Shown: positions 9,793-21,449 of the stretch, piece by piece
Layout of the letters: the number at the start of each line of letters is the position of its first letter
Position numbering within the stretch: position 1 is the stretch's first letter
Source: Scalesia atractyloides
Lineage: Eukaryota > Streptophyta > Magnoliopsida > Asterales > Asteraceae
Length of the DNA: 64,000 bases
Assembly (NCBI GenBank): GCA_947069175.1
Contig: CAMTDV010000017.1
Coordinates: 51,159,137 to 51,223,136 of the forward strand
Direction of reading: 5' to 3'
The notes under the pieces: model-generated
What the model saw: the letters and a program-made list of their open reading frames with translations, nothing else
What the model was told of the DNA's origin: nothing
The model's database searches: none
Position numbers and translations under genes: made by a program

Positions 9793-11939
9793 GCAAAGCA
9801 AGTTCTTCAATCCAACTTGCTAAATTCTATTCTTTCTCTAATCTGCTCTGTTGGAGTTGTTTCTAGCATTATGGAGACCTCCTACTGAGTTCTAAGGCTT
9901 CCTTGAACACAAGTAAGTGTTCTATCCTAGTCTTGTTCATTATTTTTTGGCTATTTTGAGCTAAAAGTCAAACAAGTGACTTTCTATTTGACTTTCGGTT
10001 CTGACCAAAATTGGTCAAGTCAAAGTTCAATTGAATTTTGCAACGTGATCGTAATCACGAAGGTTAGGATCCCTAGCGATCATACCTACTGATTACCACG
10101 TTTACTAGTCCAAGTGACGAGTCAAAGTTTCGGTCAAAAATGCGCATTATGTGCATTTTACGACGAAACTATTTTCGGGTATCAAAACACCAAGTTTTGA
10201 TACCAAATCAGTTTTATAAATTTAGTTAGACATGTTTGACATGTCTAACTCGTCACTTCTGGTTTAGTGCTTATTTAGGGTCGTAAGTCGAGCGGTCTTG
10301 GCCACCGCTTTGACTTTCGAATCTGACCCGTTTGGTCGATCTTAGGATCCGACCAAACACATATTTGTGACCATACTTGTATAGGGAATAACTTAGTGAG
10401 GTTATACCTTATGGTCACATTATTTGGCTAGTATTATGATAAGTCGCTTATTACGCCTTTAATAATGACCAAAACGCCCTTTTTGCGCAAAAATCAATTT
10501 TAAGCATACGTAATCAAATTTTTGGCATACAAACTGATGTTATAACATTTGCAAACATGTTTTGGCATATAAGACTTATCATAGGACATATCTTACCATC
10601 CGAACACATATTTATGCAAACAACATGTTAAAGTAGTATAAACTACCTTAACGGGTCATAACGGGTCAAAAGCACTTAGGATCCATTCCAAATCAGAATG
10701 TTAAGCTTATTAAACCATATCATATGAGTTCCAACACTCGATTGGTTTGTAAGACATCATTCTACCCGATCTTCCGTTTAATGTCCTGACTTATCTACAT
10801 GTTATCCGACTCATCAGGACACACTTGATTCCTTGATCTTTGGGCTTTGTTCACACATTCATACAAGGCTTGTTCGCAATCCCAAGTGAGTACATAGCTC
10901 CCCTCTTTTACGTTTTCTAAATGTTTTGGGGGTGATTCATATGTGCTAAACTGTTTTCAAGTTTTTATACAAAGTCGATGGTTTATATAAACAATATGAT
11001 TTCAATAACGTGAAAGAACTTGTTGGTGCGTTATCCATAACACGAATGACATTCATTAACTTTGGCCGAAGCCGACCAGTAGTAAGTTATGGTACCGTAG
11101 AACTGACACTCCCGTTACTTGACTATTCACTGGAATTTGGTGGGTAGTTTGGGAAGCGACAGAAACTGTTTCTGATTGACAAAACATTTGTTGATTTGTT
11201 TTGTCTTGTTAAAGAGATCTTTTAGGGTCTATTAAAGATTTCCTTGGGGTATAGTCAACACAGGCTTGAATGTGTTCATTAAAGAGCAACCAAAAGTTTT
11301 CACAATTAAAACACGGACGATTAACTGATGACACGGACAATGGTTTATGACACGAACAATGGTTATGACAAGGACAAATAGGTTTGGACAATGACACACA
11401 ATGATTTGCACTTAAAGATATAAACCATACAAATGCTTTCTTTTAAATCGACTTATTATTCGGTTTTACGAAAGTTTTCGGTCAAGATTCATGGTTACAA
11501 GGTTTTTCTTTCACTTATATCAACTTGTTAAGTTGATTATATATTGAAAAATTAAACACTTCTGTATTCAAGATTCATACTCGTCGACTCTTGAAGTTGG
11601 ACGAGGTTTTGCAATATAAATACAAGGCCATGAATTTGACACACACAAAACCTGTGTTACTCACATGCATTTTTATGGTAGCGTACCTATTTTCACATAT
11701 GTTTCAGGTTTACCTATGTGATGTTTGTAGCCGCATGCTACACATAGGATGGACTCGGGCCTTAGTGACTTTAAAATTTGAAAGACAATATGATTGTATT
11801 TTATTCCGTTATTTCAGGACATTGTAATTCGATAATTCAATAAAACAAAACTTTAAGTATCATGCGTTGTGAAACAATTTGTAATGTGACTCCCAAGTGT
11901 TTCCGCCGCGTGTTGTTATACGCGATTTGGACTGTTACA

Positions 11940-12190
11940 AAATCGAATTGATCGACAACAAAAGCATAAGACGATGAAACCAGAAACTTACTAGAATCGA
12001 AAATACGGATGGAGAAAATGAAAATACTATGCCAAATCAGGGACGAACAGAACTGAAATGAAGATCGGTAACAAAAGAATACAAAAGCGAGAGAGAATGG
12101 CGCTGTAAATGGCGTTGGTGGGTTGTCGGTACCTTATATATAAATTAGGTTCAAAAGTTGTTTCTTACATATATAAGGTAATATGCAAGT
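11940..12190 (-). promoter_or_regulatory. Possible host promoter and 5' leader fragment, cut by E2
   Basis: Read on the minus strand there is tatatataaggtacc (about 12130-12143). After it comes a CT-rich leader (ccattctctctcgctttt) and then ctagtaagtttctgg, which resembles a 5' splice site in a leader intron. It stops at the LTR edge at 11939. No coding exon is left, so this is only a suggestion; it could equally be the edge of an unrecognised transposon. Confidence 0.3.
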
Positions 12191-12238
12191 TAAATAATTG
12201 AGGTAAAAGCAACGCGGGTAAAGTTATTCTAAAAAGTC

Positions 12239-12430
12239 TCATAAATCTAAGAAATGTACAATGACACAATAGTTTGTAAAATATAACACAATGTCGAGCA
12301 AAATATAACACAATTCCTAGAAATATAACACAACGTCTCGGAAAAAAGACACAATGAGTCGGAAAAAAGACACAATAACGCAAATATAGAAAAAACACAA
12401 TACTATAAAAAAAGACACAATGGTGTAAAT
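12239..12430 (+). repeat. Diverged short repeats around 'acacaat'
   Basis: About nine irregular copies of a 17-22-bp phrase of the form aaaaagacacaatg or aaatataacacaat. There is no coding sense. Confidence 0.65.
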
Positions 12431-13278
12431 AAAAATTTTAAGATATACAAGCTATAAATCCTATATTAAAATGGATGATAACCCAAAGCAAAGAAGCGAA
12501 AAAAGGTCATTTTCATTGTCCCGCATAAGTTTAAGTAAAGCTTGGTTGATAATTCCTATATTAAAATGGATCCAACGTTGTGTGTTTAATCAAGCAGTTT
12601 AGTGTTGCTTAGCTTATAAAAGAGACCCGTGCGAAATTTCCTAAAACCGGTGAGTTCCTTTTTTTTTAACTTATTTTTATTTTAAGTTTGAGAGCCAGCA
12701 AAAGCAACCAAAGCCAAGGTGCTTGAGCAGACCACTTAATAAAAATAATTCTCAACGAAAACTGAGACAACACATACGTGATGGGATTTATAAAATAAAT
12801 TAAAGATTTGATAATCAACATCACAATTTTGGTTTTTTTACAAGCTATCGTATGTAAATTTTGTTCACACAAGCATTCAAGCAAATATTACTAGGTTATC
12901 ATACCACTCGATTTTTTTTTTACTAAAGTGGCTTTGTTAACACTATAATAATGATTTTAAAATTATATTATACGTCATCAAAGTATGTTTATTTTGTAAT
13001 TGATCTAGAGGGCCAATATTTTGTCTTTTTAGTTGAAATCATGCAAGGGGTAGAAGCTTCAAATCAACTCACATAAGATAAATAAATTGTTTTATTAAAA
13101 CAGAAGTTTATAGGTTTAGACTTATAACGCATATGCTAACATATTTACTCATATTTTATTCACTTGTGATTACTATATTTACATGTGAGTGTTATTTATC
13201 TAGTTCTATTACTATATTCACATGTCAACTTTCTATTCTGTCTATATATATAATTCTAAAAATTTTTAGATGTCAATT
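12431..13278. other. AT-rich stretch without recognised feature
   Basis: The only repeat seen is cctatattaaaatgga, at about 12461 and 12551. A 72-codon minus-strand frame (12666-12884) and a 93-codon plus-strand frame that runs into the hAT element have no family support. Confidence 0.5.
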
Positions 13279-13921
13279 TAGGGCTGTGCATGAGCCGAGC
13301 CGAGCTGAGCTAAGCCAAGCTCGGGCTCGGCTCGATTATAAATTAAGCTGGCTCGGCTCGCCTCGGATTCAAAACCGAGCGGAAAATAAAAGCTCCGGCT
13401 CGGCTTGGTTTTAAACCGAGCTAGCTCGGTTCGGCTTGGTTTGGCTCGATTTTAAAAATAAAAATTAATATAAAGCTCTAAAAGTTAAGTACTCTAAAAT
13501 ACTATTCAATACTTTAAAATAACATATCCAAAATAAGTTCAACCTAATACGTCACAGGCCAAAATCAAGTTAAACAACACAATATAAGTTTTAAACTTCT
13601 CGAAATACATTATTAGTTCATTAGCATGGTAATAAACATTTCAATAAGTCATAGATATTAAATTACAAACCTAAATACATGTAAATAATAATTTGTTTTT
13701 TGTAATATATTATAATGTATAGAAAAATAGATATTATAAGTAAAATAATCCGAGCTAAACCGAGCCGAGCTAACAAACGAGCCAAACCGAGCTAATCCGG
13801 CTCGTTCAAGTCGAGCCGAGCCAGCTCGGCTCACTTTCAAACCGAGCTATATCGAGCGAGCTTTTTCCGAGCTAAAGGCGAGCATGCTTTGAGCGAGCTC
13901 CGAGCTTTTTGAACAACCCTA
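13279..13921. mobile_element. Non-autonomous hAT element (643 bp)
   Basis: It begins TAGGGCTGTGCA and ends TTGAACAACCCTA, an inverted pair typical of hAT foldback elements. It is flanked by the perfect 8-bp duplication tgtcaatt (13271-13278 and 13922-13929), the length hAT transposases make. The ends are packed with ccgagc/gctcgg motifs in both orientations, and the middle (about 13450-13750) is AT-rich. It has no transposase, so it would need one in trans. Confidence 0.88.
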
Positions 13922-13929
13922 TGTCAATT

Positions 13930-14203
13930 ACAACTTTCTAAGCAATAGTTCAAAAATTGCCCTTATTTAATAAACATCTAATAATTATATATTATTTAAT
14001 GTATATACGATTATTTAATTCGTCACATTAACTATTACTTTAATAATAATGCTTTAATATAAAATTTAAACTTACATTTTGTTTGAGCTACAAGGAAACA
14101 TATAATATTGCCAAAATATGATTAAGTGATCAAGAAATAAAACAAAGTTCGAACCACATTCCTCCCAAAGATAATGAATCTTTAACACCTAAAACAAAGC
14201 ATC
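13930..14203. other. AT-rich sequence, no feature seen
   Basis: It lies between the hAT duplication and the Copia-A LTR. No frame, repeat or promoter stands out. Confidence 0.5.
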
Positions 14204-14806
14204 TGTTGAAGACCAGCTAACATCTGTTTGAAGCCTTTGAACTGTTGTTTATGAAGAAACAAGGTCTGTTCAAGTCCTAAAGTCTGTTGAAGCAAAGGTC
14301 TAATGATGAAAACCAAACATATGTCTGGGCAAACAAATGTTTAGACCAAACCAACAGATGATAGCTGAATAGTTGTTTCCCAATGTAATAATATTAGCTT
14401 AATTAACTGTATTTAGAATAGTTAGATCAGTTGTTTCATTCCCATAGATGTTTGCAACATCTGTATAATCTTTTTTGTTAGGAATATTAGATCTCACTAG
14501 CAGGCTGATGTCAGTCAATCACAAATACAGCTTTCGTACATAGTATAAATAGATCTTATGTGTTATAGATCTAGTTGTCACTATGCATTACCTTTTATTT
14601 TGTAAGAACAAAATTGTTAGTGATCAGGCTGGGGGGATCTGTAGAGTTAATCATTTGTAAATCATTTGTAATCATTTGATTCTTATAGAAAAACAGATAC
14701 GTATGATGATTCCCCGCTTATGATTGTTTATCTTTAGTTATACAATACAACATGGTTTGCACTTATCTGTCATATAATCACAAGCCTCGTATACTCAGAC
14801 CTAACA
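14204..14806 (+). repeat. Copia-A LTR (603 bp)
   Basis: It starts TGTTGAAGAC and ends CCTAACA, directly before a degenerate primer site. It contains tataaata at 14544-14551. Only this one LTR is visible; the other end of Copia-A is not in the window. Confidence 0.7.
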
Positions 14807-14808
14807 AT

Positions 14809-14820
14809 TAGTATTAGAGC
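14809..14820 (+). promoter_or_regulatory. Copia-A primer-binding site, degenerate
   Basis: tagtattagagc corresponds to tggtatcagagc with two differences and stands 2 bp after the LTR. Confidence 0.6.
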
Positions 14821-14945
14821 TTGGTCACGTTAAACTTGATTTCACAATCAGTTTAACATACAAAGATCAGCTCACCAAGATCTAAATCTGTTCGTAGCTC
14901 AGACTAGTAAAGTGTAGATCTCAATGGTGTTTAACACATACTCTA

Positions 14946-15950
14946 TTGTTTTTCAAAAGAATAAAAGAAAATGGCACAAATGATCCCCTTAACACATACC
15001 TCTCATGCTTGTCAGATCTGAATTTAATATATGGCAACATAGGAAGGCTCACATACTTGCTCAACAAAACACTGGGTGTTGGAAGTTCGTTGTATTCTGA
15101 CCTCACATTCCAATGGTACCTTGTGCTGAAAAACCGAGTGTGCAAGAGACAAAGAAGCCGGAAAACTACTCAGAGTAGGATTTCCAAAAATTCGAGCTAG
15201 ATGCCAAAGCCTTTAGCATTGTGGCTATGGCTCTGCCGAATGAAATCTATGCAGACCTGTTACATTGCAACAGTGCCAATGAGCTAGGGGATGCAGTGAA
15301 AGAGTAGCTTGGTGGAAAGGAGGAAGTTATCGTAAATACTCGAGAAATCCTTAACCAACAATATGAAACTTTCACACACATCAAGGGAGAAACCCTTACA
15401 CAACAGTTTGAATGGTTTTCATGTCTAATCAGTGAATTAAAGTTGGTTAACAAAGAATTCTCCAAATAAATGTTAAGTAACCTATTTTTAAGATCTCTTC
15501 CTGAGAAGTGGGATACTATTGCTATAGTGATGAGAACATCCCAGACTTCAAGGACATGACCCTGAATCAGCTTCATAGACGGCTCCTAACATTTGAAAAA
15601 GAAGCTCTGGAAACTGGAAAAGTGTCCGATAGTTATGTTTTTAGAAACATGGCACTTCTGAGTCAGGAAAGATCATCCCCAGGAATGACAAATGATCAGA
15701 GTTTTGATCATTTAATTGATATATCAACTGGAATCAACTCTGATCAACATTCCTCAAATTATGCATTTACAACAAATGATGATGGTCATGGTCTTGTGTT
15801 TGTCATTTTCCTTGATGATCTGAAATAGATAGACCCAACTAACCTTGAAGAAATGGATATATTGCACCAAGTTGAACTAGTAAGTCTAAGAGCAAATAAC
15901 ATTTACAAAAGGACTAGTAGGACATACACAGGGTTAAGTGGGAGGTCAAA
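14946..15950 (+). pseudogene. Copia-A gag, broken and truncated
   Basis: Pieces in different frames follow the layout of Ty1/copia Gag. The stretch 15200-15580 encodes ALPNEIYADLLHCNSANELGD, then LGGKEE, ETFTHIKGETLTQQFEWF and LPEKWDT, as in the UBN2-type Gag domain. From 15835 comes DPTNLEEMDILHQVELVSLRANNIYKRT, the usual segment before the zinc knuckle. Gag coats the element RNA. The frame is broken at least at about 15309, 15466 and 15560, and the knuckle is absent because the sequence changes at about 15950, where E5 appears to start. Everything downstream in Copia-A (protease to RNase H) is missing here. Confidence 0.7.
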
Positions 15951-16904
15951 TGTGATAATCACGACAAACCAGGTAAACCCTAATTGTGCGTACGATTTAC
16001 ACGATTTACAAAATGATATTGATCATGCCTCAGAATAGTCCGAGGGTACATTATGAGTAACATGCGAAAAATAATAGCAAAAAATGCGATATTGATGCCA
16101 AAGGGTGCTGAAGACAAGTTAAAACAAGAGATTTCCATTTAATAGTGCATAAACCGAACAATAACGATTTAGATATGAATGGAAGTGTCGTAGAAGATTC
16201 TAAGGGTATGAAATTACTTAGACATAATACTTAGACAATAACATAAGGTTTTGTGGCCTGGCAGGTAGTGGCACATTAAACGAGACAGTTTCTGGTTAAA
16301 GACATTTCATTGATTTTAACGCATACGGAAAACAACCAACATGCATTGTACCGTCAATCAAGTCTAAAAAAAATTACACAACATTAATATATGTATTTTA
16401 AGTAAATACATTAATGAATATGGGTTTTCGTTGAAGTTGGGTTCGCGTTTTAAAAACACGAAAACTACGCGTTGCGCGATCGTTTACCAACCAGGGGTGC
16501 ATTAATGACCGACAATTACCTAAAACACAAAAATTATCCCGAGATGTATAGAAGATGTGTTAACATTTTTAACTTTTCCAACTCGTGGTAACTGAAAGTG
16601 ATAGTTACAAACGCTAATAGTATGAAATTTATAGTTCACGTATTGTCAAACGAGTAAGTGATGGATTAAATGATGAGTTGAACCAAGAGATACCTTGATG
16701 GATATATTGTAGTATAAGGGATCGTTTCGTAATAATAATAAAATATATTATATTATATTATATTATGTTTGACCCTACTCAATTTTTAACGAAACTTAGG
16801 TTAAAACGTAGAGAAAAATAAGCTTGTCTCAATTGCATATTCATAATTTTATAAAACGTTATAGTTTGATAGTTACACGAGTAAAAGGAGTGAAGCACCT
16901 GAAT
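15951..16904 (+). repeat. Probable left part of the E5 LTR
   Basis: No coding frame with a family motif. An ATATT microsatellite lies at 16745-16767. Assignment to E5 rests on its position between the Copia-A break and the nested insertions. Confidence 0.4.
16745..16767. repeat. Microsatellite, 5-bp period (ATATT type)
   Basis: About four units of tatat/atatt in a row. Confidence 0.8.
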
Positions 16905-17274
16905 AGTTAAATGCCGTTTTAGTCTATGTGGTTTGGGCCATTTTGCCAGTTTAGTCCAAATGTTTCATTTTTCGCCTATGGGTCCAAAAAGGTTTACCAT
17001 TGCCATTTTAGTCCACTGGGTTAACTTCATCCATTTTTTCTGTTAACAATAAGGGTGATTCGGTCATTTTTAAGGCCGAATTGCCCTTCTAGTTAACAGA
17101 ATTACATATAAAATAACCAAATTTCCCTTCTCGTTAATAAAAAATAGATGAAGTTAACCTGGTGGACTAAAATGGAAATGGTAAAACCTTTTTGGACCCA
17201 CATGTGAAAAATGAAACCTTTGGACTAAACTAGCAAAATGGGCCAAACCACAGGGACCAAAATGACATATAACT
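16905..17274. mobile_element. Foldback MITE (about 370 bp)
   Basis: The two halves are long inverted copies of each other. The left reads gtggtttgggccattttgcc then agtttagtcca; the right reads tggactaaactagcaaaatg then ggccaaaccac. This 'amount I can see of my phone' type of foldback repeat is common in plant genomes. It has no coding capacity. No clean target duplication was found, so the exact ends are uncertain to a few bases. Confidence 0.75.
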
Positions 17275-17437
17275 CTAGTTATAATATATATATAAAAAAG
17301 TGAAACCACCTTTGCTTTCGGAAGTCCGATAGATTAATAAAAGGCACCATTTCTCTTTGTTTTTTTCATTTTCCACAACTTAACATATCCTCTCAAATTT
17401 ATAACCTCTTGTTCTAGCAAAGACTTTGAAGAATCCG

Positions 17438-18935
17438 GAGTAAATTACAAAAATCGTCCTTTATGTATGCTACTTATTGCAAAATGTGTCCTTTATCTTC
17501 AATATATACAAGAAACGTACTCGACGTTTGCAAACCCCTTCACGGTACATCCTTTAACCCTAACTCATTTAGATTTTTTTGGTTAAATCTAAACAAGTGA
17601 ACCCTTATAAGGGTATTTTGGTCATTTTACTCTGTTTACTCAAATTAGCAAAATAAAAATCTCCCTCTCTGCCAGAATTATGCCTCTCTCTCTCTCTCTA
17701 CCAAGATCTGCATCTCTATCTTCATCTTCTCCAATACTCAAGACCTCAACCCTAGATCACCATAGCCCAACCCACCTGCCACCACCTACCCCCACTGGCC
17801 ATCACCACCTTCCCCCACGGGCACCAGCACCACCTACCCCCTACCACCCACCGGTATGCGAATCGAAATCGAAACTCAACCTAACCGAAGCTGTTATTTC
17901 AAGATGGGGGTGGAACCAAACGATTTCGACCGGTAGCCCATTGAAATCGGTTCGGGTAAATAAAAATGATTTGTACACAGTTAAATTATTGCCTTAAACT
18001 GCCATTCTCAATCTATCTAAAACCCATCGAGGTACGTATAGCCTTTAAAGAAGATGAATTGGGATGTTGGTTTACCTAATTCAACTGTAGAAGGAGCTTG
18101 CTATTAGACAATTAATAAAAAATACCCATTATTTTAAACCCACAGAGACGTTGGAGGTGAGCATGACCAGAACTTCATCTACTTTTTTGGGGAAAATAAC
18201 AAAAGGTCAATTAATTTGATTTTGTAGAAACTGTGTTCCCAAGTTCCACTTTGACTTGTTCCATCACTACAACATTTTCTTTGTAAATGGCCACAATTAG
18301 TAATAATGAGCAGTTAAAAGTGAATTTGAGACCGATAATAATAACGAGAAGTTGGGGTTTCTGGTTGTCTACTTAGGGTTTGACGGCTTCAAAAGCAGAA
18401 TATTCCGGCACATGTCCACCGTATCTCAGTCGCACCACGACAGTCCGATTTCCAGTTATTGTAATTCTAATTCATTGTTTCCGATCTACAATTGTTTTGA
18501 AGTTAGAGGTAAGTTTGAGATCAATAGTAAGTTAGGTTTTCTGATTGGTTGTGGAATATGGTCGTGGGGGAAGGAGGTGATGGCCGATAGGGATAGGTGG
18601 TTGTGGTTGTGGTTGTGGTTGTGGTGGTGGAGGTGGTGGTTGTGGTGGTGGTGGTGGTAAAGTAGTTAGAGGGGGAGAAAGTGTTAAGATAGAGAGAGAC
18701 AGGGTTTATTGAGTAAATTACAAAAAAATGTCATTTAACTAGGGTAAATTGACCTAAATACCCTCATGTGGGGTCTTATTGGTCAGATTTAACCATAAAA
18801 CTAACTGAGTTATGGCTAAAGGACATAACTTGCAAGGGTTTGTAAACATTGAGTACGTTTCTTGTATATTTTGAAGAAAAAGGAGACAGTTTGCAATAAG
18901 TAGCATACATAAAGGACGATTTTTGTAATTTACTC
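17438..18935. mobile_element. Non-autonomous Mutator-like element (1498 bp)
   Basis: Terminal inverted repeats of about 200 bp (17438-17640 and 18735-18935) start GAGTAAATTACAAAAATCG. They are flanked by the 9-bp duplication aagaatccg (17429-17437) / aagagtccg (18936-18944), with one mismatch; 9 bp is the Mutator hallmark. The inside has no transposase. It holds two plus-strand frames: 17680-17997 (105 codons, Ser/Pro/His-rich) and 18352-18660 (102 codons, ending in a Trp-rich run from a TGG repeat). These could be captured host fragments (Pack-MULE) or chance frames. Confidence 0.87.
18594..18659 (+). repeat. TGG/TTG-rich simple repeat inside the Mutator-like element
   Basis: Runs of tggttg and tggtgg. 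Closely spaced GG pairs could in principle form a two-tetrad quadruplex. The Trp-rich open frame is a by-product. Confidence 0.8.
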
Positions 18936-19497
18936 AAGAGTCCGAGGTATGGTTACGTATTAATGTGTTCTTTTTTTTCATGTTAAAACTTAGTTTTAAT
19001 AAAAAGAACAAACTATGATCCATGAATTCTTAATATTTTGGATATTAAGACTGTTCATATACGTGTAATATGTAACAAGATAGTTTAGGGTGTTTGGTTG
19101 TAACAACTCAAAAATTCGTTGTTATCTTTTCATTTATCTTCCCGACGTATCTATCTTTTGTAATCCCGAGATTCGGTTTATAATAAAGTTTATGTTAATT
19201 AATGGTGTTGTACATTATTATCGCATCTAATCGCTTATTTAAATCGCATCGCTCATCTCATCGCATCGCAAAACGCAGTTAATTATGTGGTTTTATGTTA
19301 CTTATGTGTTATGTGTGTTTGTGGTTATGATTAGGCTCGCTATCGTATCGCTCTCGCACACTCGAATCGCTAAATCGCACTATTATATCAAATATAACGC
19401 ACGTTTTACTAAAACGCTTAATATAATAATCTAAAACAAACCGAATAGCCAAACGAACACTTACGCGAAACAAACGAAGAAAACCCAGCTTTTGGGT

Positions 19498-19689
19498 CAA
19501 GTTCGCTCGAACTTAGTGTTACCAAGTTCGGCCGAACTTGACTGGCCAAAGCAGAATTCCCCTTTTACCTCAAGTTCGCTCGAACTTGTACAGGTATGTA
19601 CAAGTTCGGCCGAACTTGAATGATAATCCTTGAAAGTCCAACAAGTTCGCCCGAACTTGCATGAAAACATGCAAGTTCGACCGAACTTG
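19498..19689 (+). repeat. Upstream cluster of six 18-bp palindromes (E3 5' LTR)
   Basis: The consensus is CAAGTTCG-NN-CGAACTTG. Copies lie at 19498-19515, 19523-19540, 19571-19588, 19601-19618, 19642-19659 and 19672-19689. The last two pairs are each 48 nt long: two palindromes around a 12-nt linker that is itself an inverted repeat (tacaggtatgta; catgaaaacatg). The cluster ends 31 bp before the TATA box. Confidence 0.92.
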
Positions 19690-19720
19690 ACTTCCACCAG
19701 CTCTATATTTTGCCTTCAAC

Positions 19721-19728
19721 TATAAATA
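19721..19728 (+). promoter_or_regulatory. LTR TATA box (E3 5' LTR)
   Basis: tataaata, followed by cccagccccattctc. The same box is at 34812-34819 in the 3' LTR. Confidence 0.7.
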
Positions 19729-20323
19729 CCCAGCCCCATTCTCTCATTTGAACTTGCTGCAACTTCGCCCAGAGCTCCCGAAATCCAAACCTTCTGTTTT
19801 CTAAGTAAGAATCAACCCGATTTCAATCACAATGATGTTCAACAACGTTTTACAACGATTTTGCACAAGGCATTGCCTTCGTTTTCATCAAATCTCTCCT
19901 GTTTACGAAAATCTTCATCTTTTTCCATCAAACTTCTGTTTTCATTCAGATCTATAATAGATCTGAGCAAAACCTTTTAAATCCTTGATTTTTACACCAT
20001 TTTTGGACTAATGACGTATGTTTCATTCACTTTTGAGTGGAACGAGGCGTCGTTGAAGCTAAATCTCAGATCCGGATGCACAAGGACGAAATCGTCACTT
20101 TACACAAGCTGGATTAACCCGTATGAACCTTCAAGTTCGCCCGGATTAGCCCGAGTTTCTGTAAAATGGCTAAGTTCGCTCCAAAAGACCACTCCGGCCT
20201 AAGCTTTACTCAGTGGCTTAAGGTTGGAGGGATGGGCACTCGATTTCCTCAGCAAACGACGTGAAAACGCAAGATTTTGGACCCGAAAATATCAAGTTCG
20301 CTCAAGAATCACCAGCACCAGGT

Positions 20324-20606
20324 CAAGTTCGACCGAACTTGCACCCATATGGGTCAACTTTGACCGAACTTGGGTCATTTCTCACCAAAAATCCTAGCAA
20401 GTTCGCCCGAACTTGCCTAATTTCCTAAGAAACTAAGCAAGTTTGCCCAAACATGCCTTTTCAGTAAGATTTCCTCATAAGTTCGCCCGAACTTGACAAG
20501 ATTCCTAAGAATCTTACCAAGTTCGACCGAACTTGACTCTTAAACACCTAAAACCTTGCAAGTTCGCTCGAACTTGTATGTTTACATACAAGTTCGGCCG
20601 AACTTG
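20324..20606 (+). repeat. Downstream cluster of 18-bp palindromes (E3 5' LTR)
   Basis: Good copies lie at 20324-20341, 20398-20415, 20519-20536, 20560-20577 and 20589-20606, with diverged ones between. The last two again form a 48-nt pair, with the inverted linker tatgtttacata. This cluster would be transcribed. Confidence 0.9.
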
Positions 20607-21437
20607 CCTACTGCCCAAGCTAAACTTAACCGTTTCAGCAAATCGGAAGACTGATGCAATTCTGTTTGTTTACAGGCTGATCCGGCGCTCTCCGCAACTC
20701 TTCTCAGATCCCTCAATCTTACCTAAACACACCCACTATGAGTATACTTGACCCATTTTCGCTTTAATGCACTTTTTGGGTGTTACATACGTTCCTATAT
20801 CAAAATCACTTCACAAATCAACTGTTTATCATACGCGAATAATCTGATTATGCATGCTCAATACGTGATATTAGAAACATGTGACTAGGACTTATTTTGG
20901 TTAAATTGCCTCCTTAGCTAGTATGGTACTATAGTGTGGCTAACACCCGACAGGGTCTAGTTAGGATGGACGCGCAAGCCTTCTCACGGTAGTTAGCATG
21001 AGAAATAAGCCTATGCTTTGTGGACGTGTTTTGGTGTATCATGATATGTAGTTAGACTATTTCGCGAATGTTTTCTCTATTATGCTAGTATTACTAAACT
21101 TGTATGCTCACCTTTACTTAATTGTATTGACTTGTATTTTAACGTATGTAACAGGTTGAGGATTGTAGCTTGGATGCTTAGATTTAGAATTGCTTAGTTT
21201 GTTTAGTTATGTTTTAGTTCCAAGTGTAATAAATCTAGGGAAGATCGGATCAGATTTTGTATTTAAGAGATTTTGCTGAATTGTAATGGTTGTTTGAAGA
21301 TTGTATGAGTTTAATAGTATGGGATATTAAATGTTGATTATTGTCTTTTAATTAATTGTTTTTGAATCTCTTGATCAATCTGATTCGCCTAGTGCCACTA
21401 CCCCGATGATTCCGCCATCGGTTGGGGTGTGACAGAT

Positions 21438-21449
21438 TGGTATCAGAGC
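21438..21449 (+). promoter_or_regulatory. E3 primer-binding site
   Basis: Perfect tggtatcagagc, 3 bp after the LTR. Confidence 0.9.

Larger units (their letters stand above)
7372..11939 (+). mobile_element. E2: rearranged Tekay-type Ty3 element (LTR fragment, chromodomain remnant, LTR)
   Basis: Three pieces lie in the same orientation. The first is LTR-like sequence, 7372-8440, matching the complement of parts of LTRs at 53369-57022 and 57180-58480. The second is a chromodomain remnant with polypurine tract, 8755-8895. The third is a full LTR, 8896-11939. Gag, protease, RT and IN are gone. E1 sits at its left edge, so the missing part of the first piece would lie left of the window. Confidence 0.7.
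8896..11939 (+). repeat. E2 3' LTR (3044 bp)
   Basis: It starts TGTGACATTTG after the polypurine tract and ends ACTGTTACA. It matches, in opposite orientation, the LTRs at 53369-57022 and 58872-62392 along most of its length. The open frames inside it (for example at 9177-9368 and 9503-9712) have no family resemblance and are not genes. Confidence 0.85.
19099..21434 (+). repeat. E3 5' LTR (2336 bp)
   Basis: It starts TGTAACAACTC and ends GGGTGTGACA, directly before the primer site. From 19466 on it matches 34577-36481. It contains two clusters of 18-bp palindromes on either side of a TATA box. Confidence 0.88.

Noticed and set aside
13133..13414. 93-codon frame running into the hAT element
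   Set aside because: It crosses the element boundary and target duplication, so it cannot be an old gene.
17680..17997. Independent gene for a Ser/Pro-rich protein
   Set aside because: It lies wholly within the Mutator-like element; at best a captured fragment, with no recognised domain.
18352..18660. Trp-rich protein
   Set aside because: The Trp run is the translation of a TGG/TTG simple repeat.
19498..19689. Heat-shock elements
   Set aside because: TTC and GAA are separated by four bases here, not two, and the symmetry extends over 18 bp.
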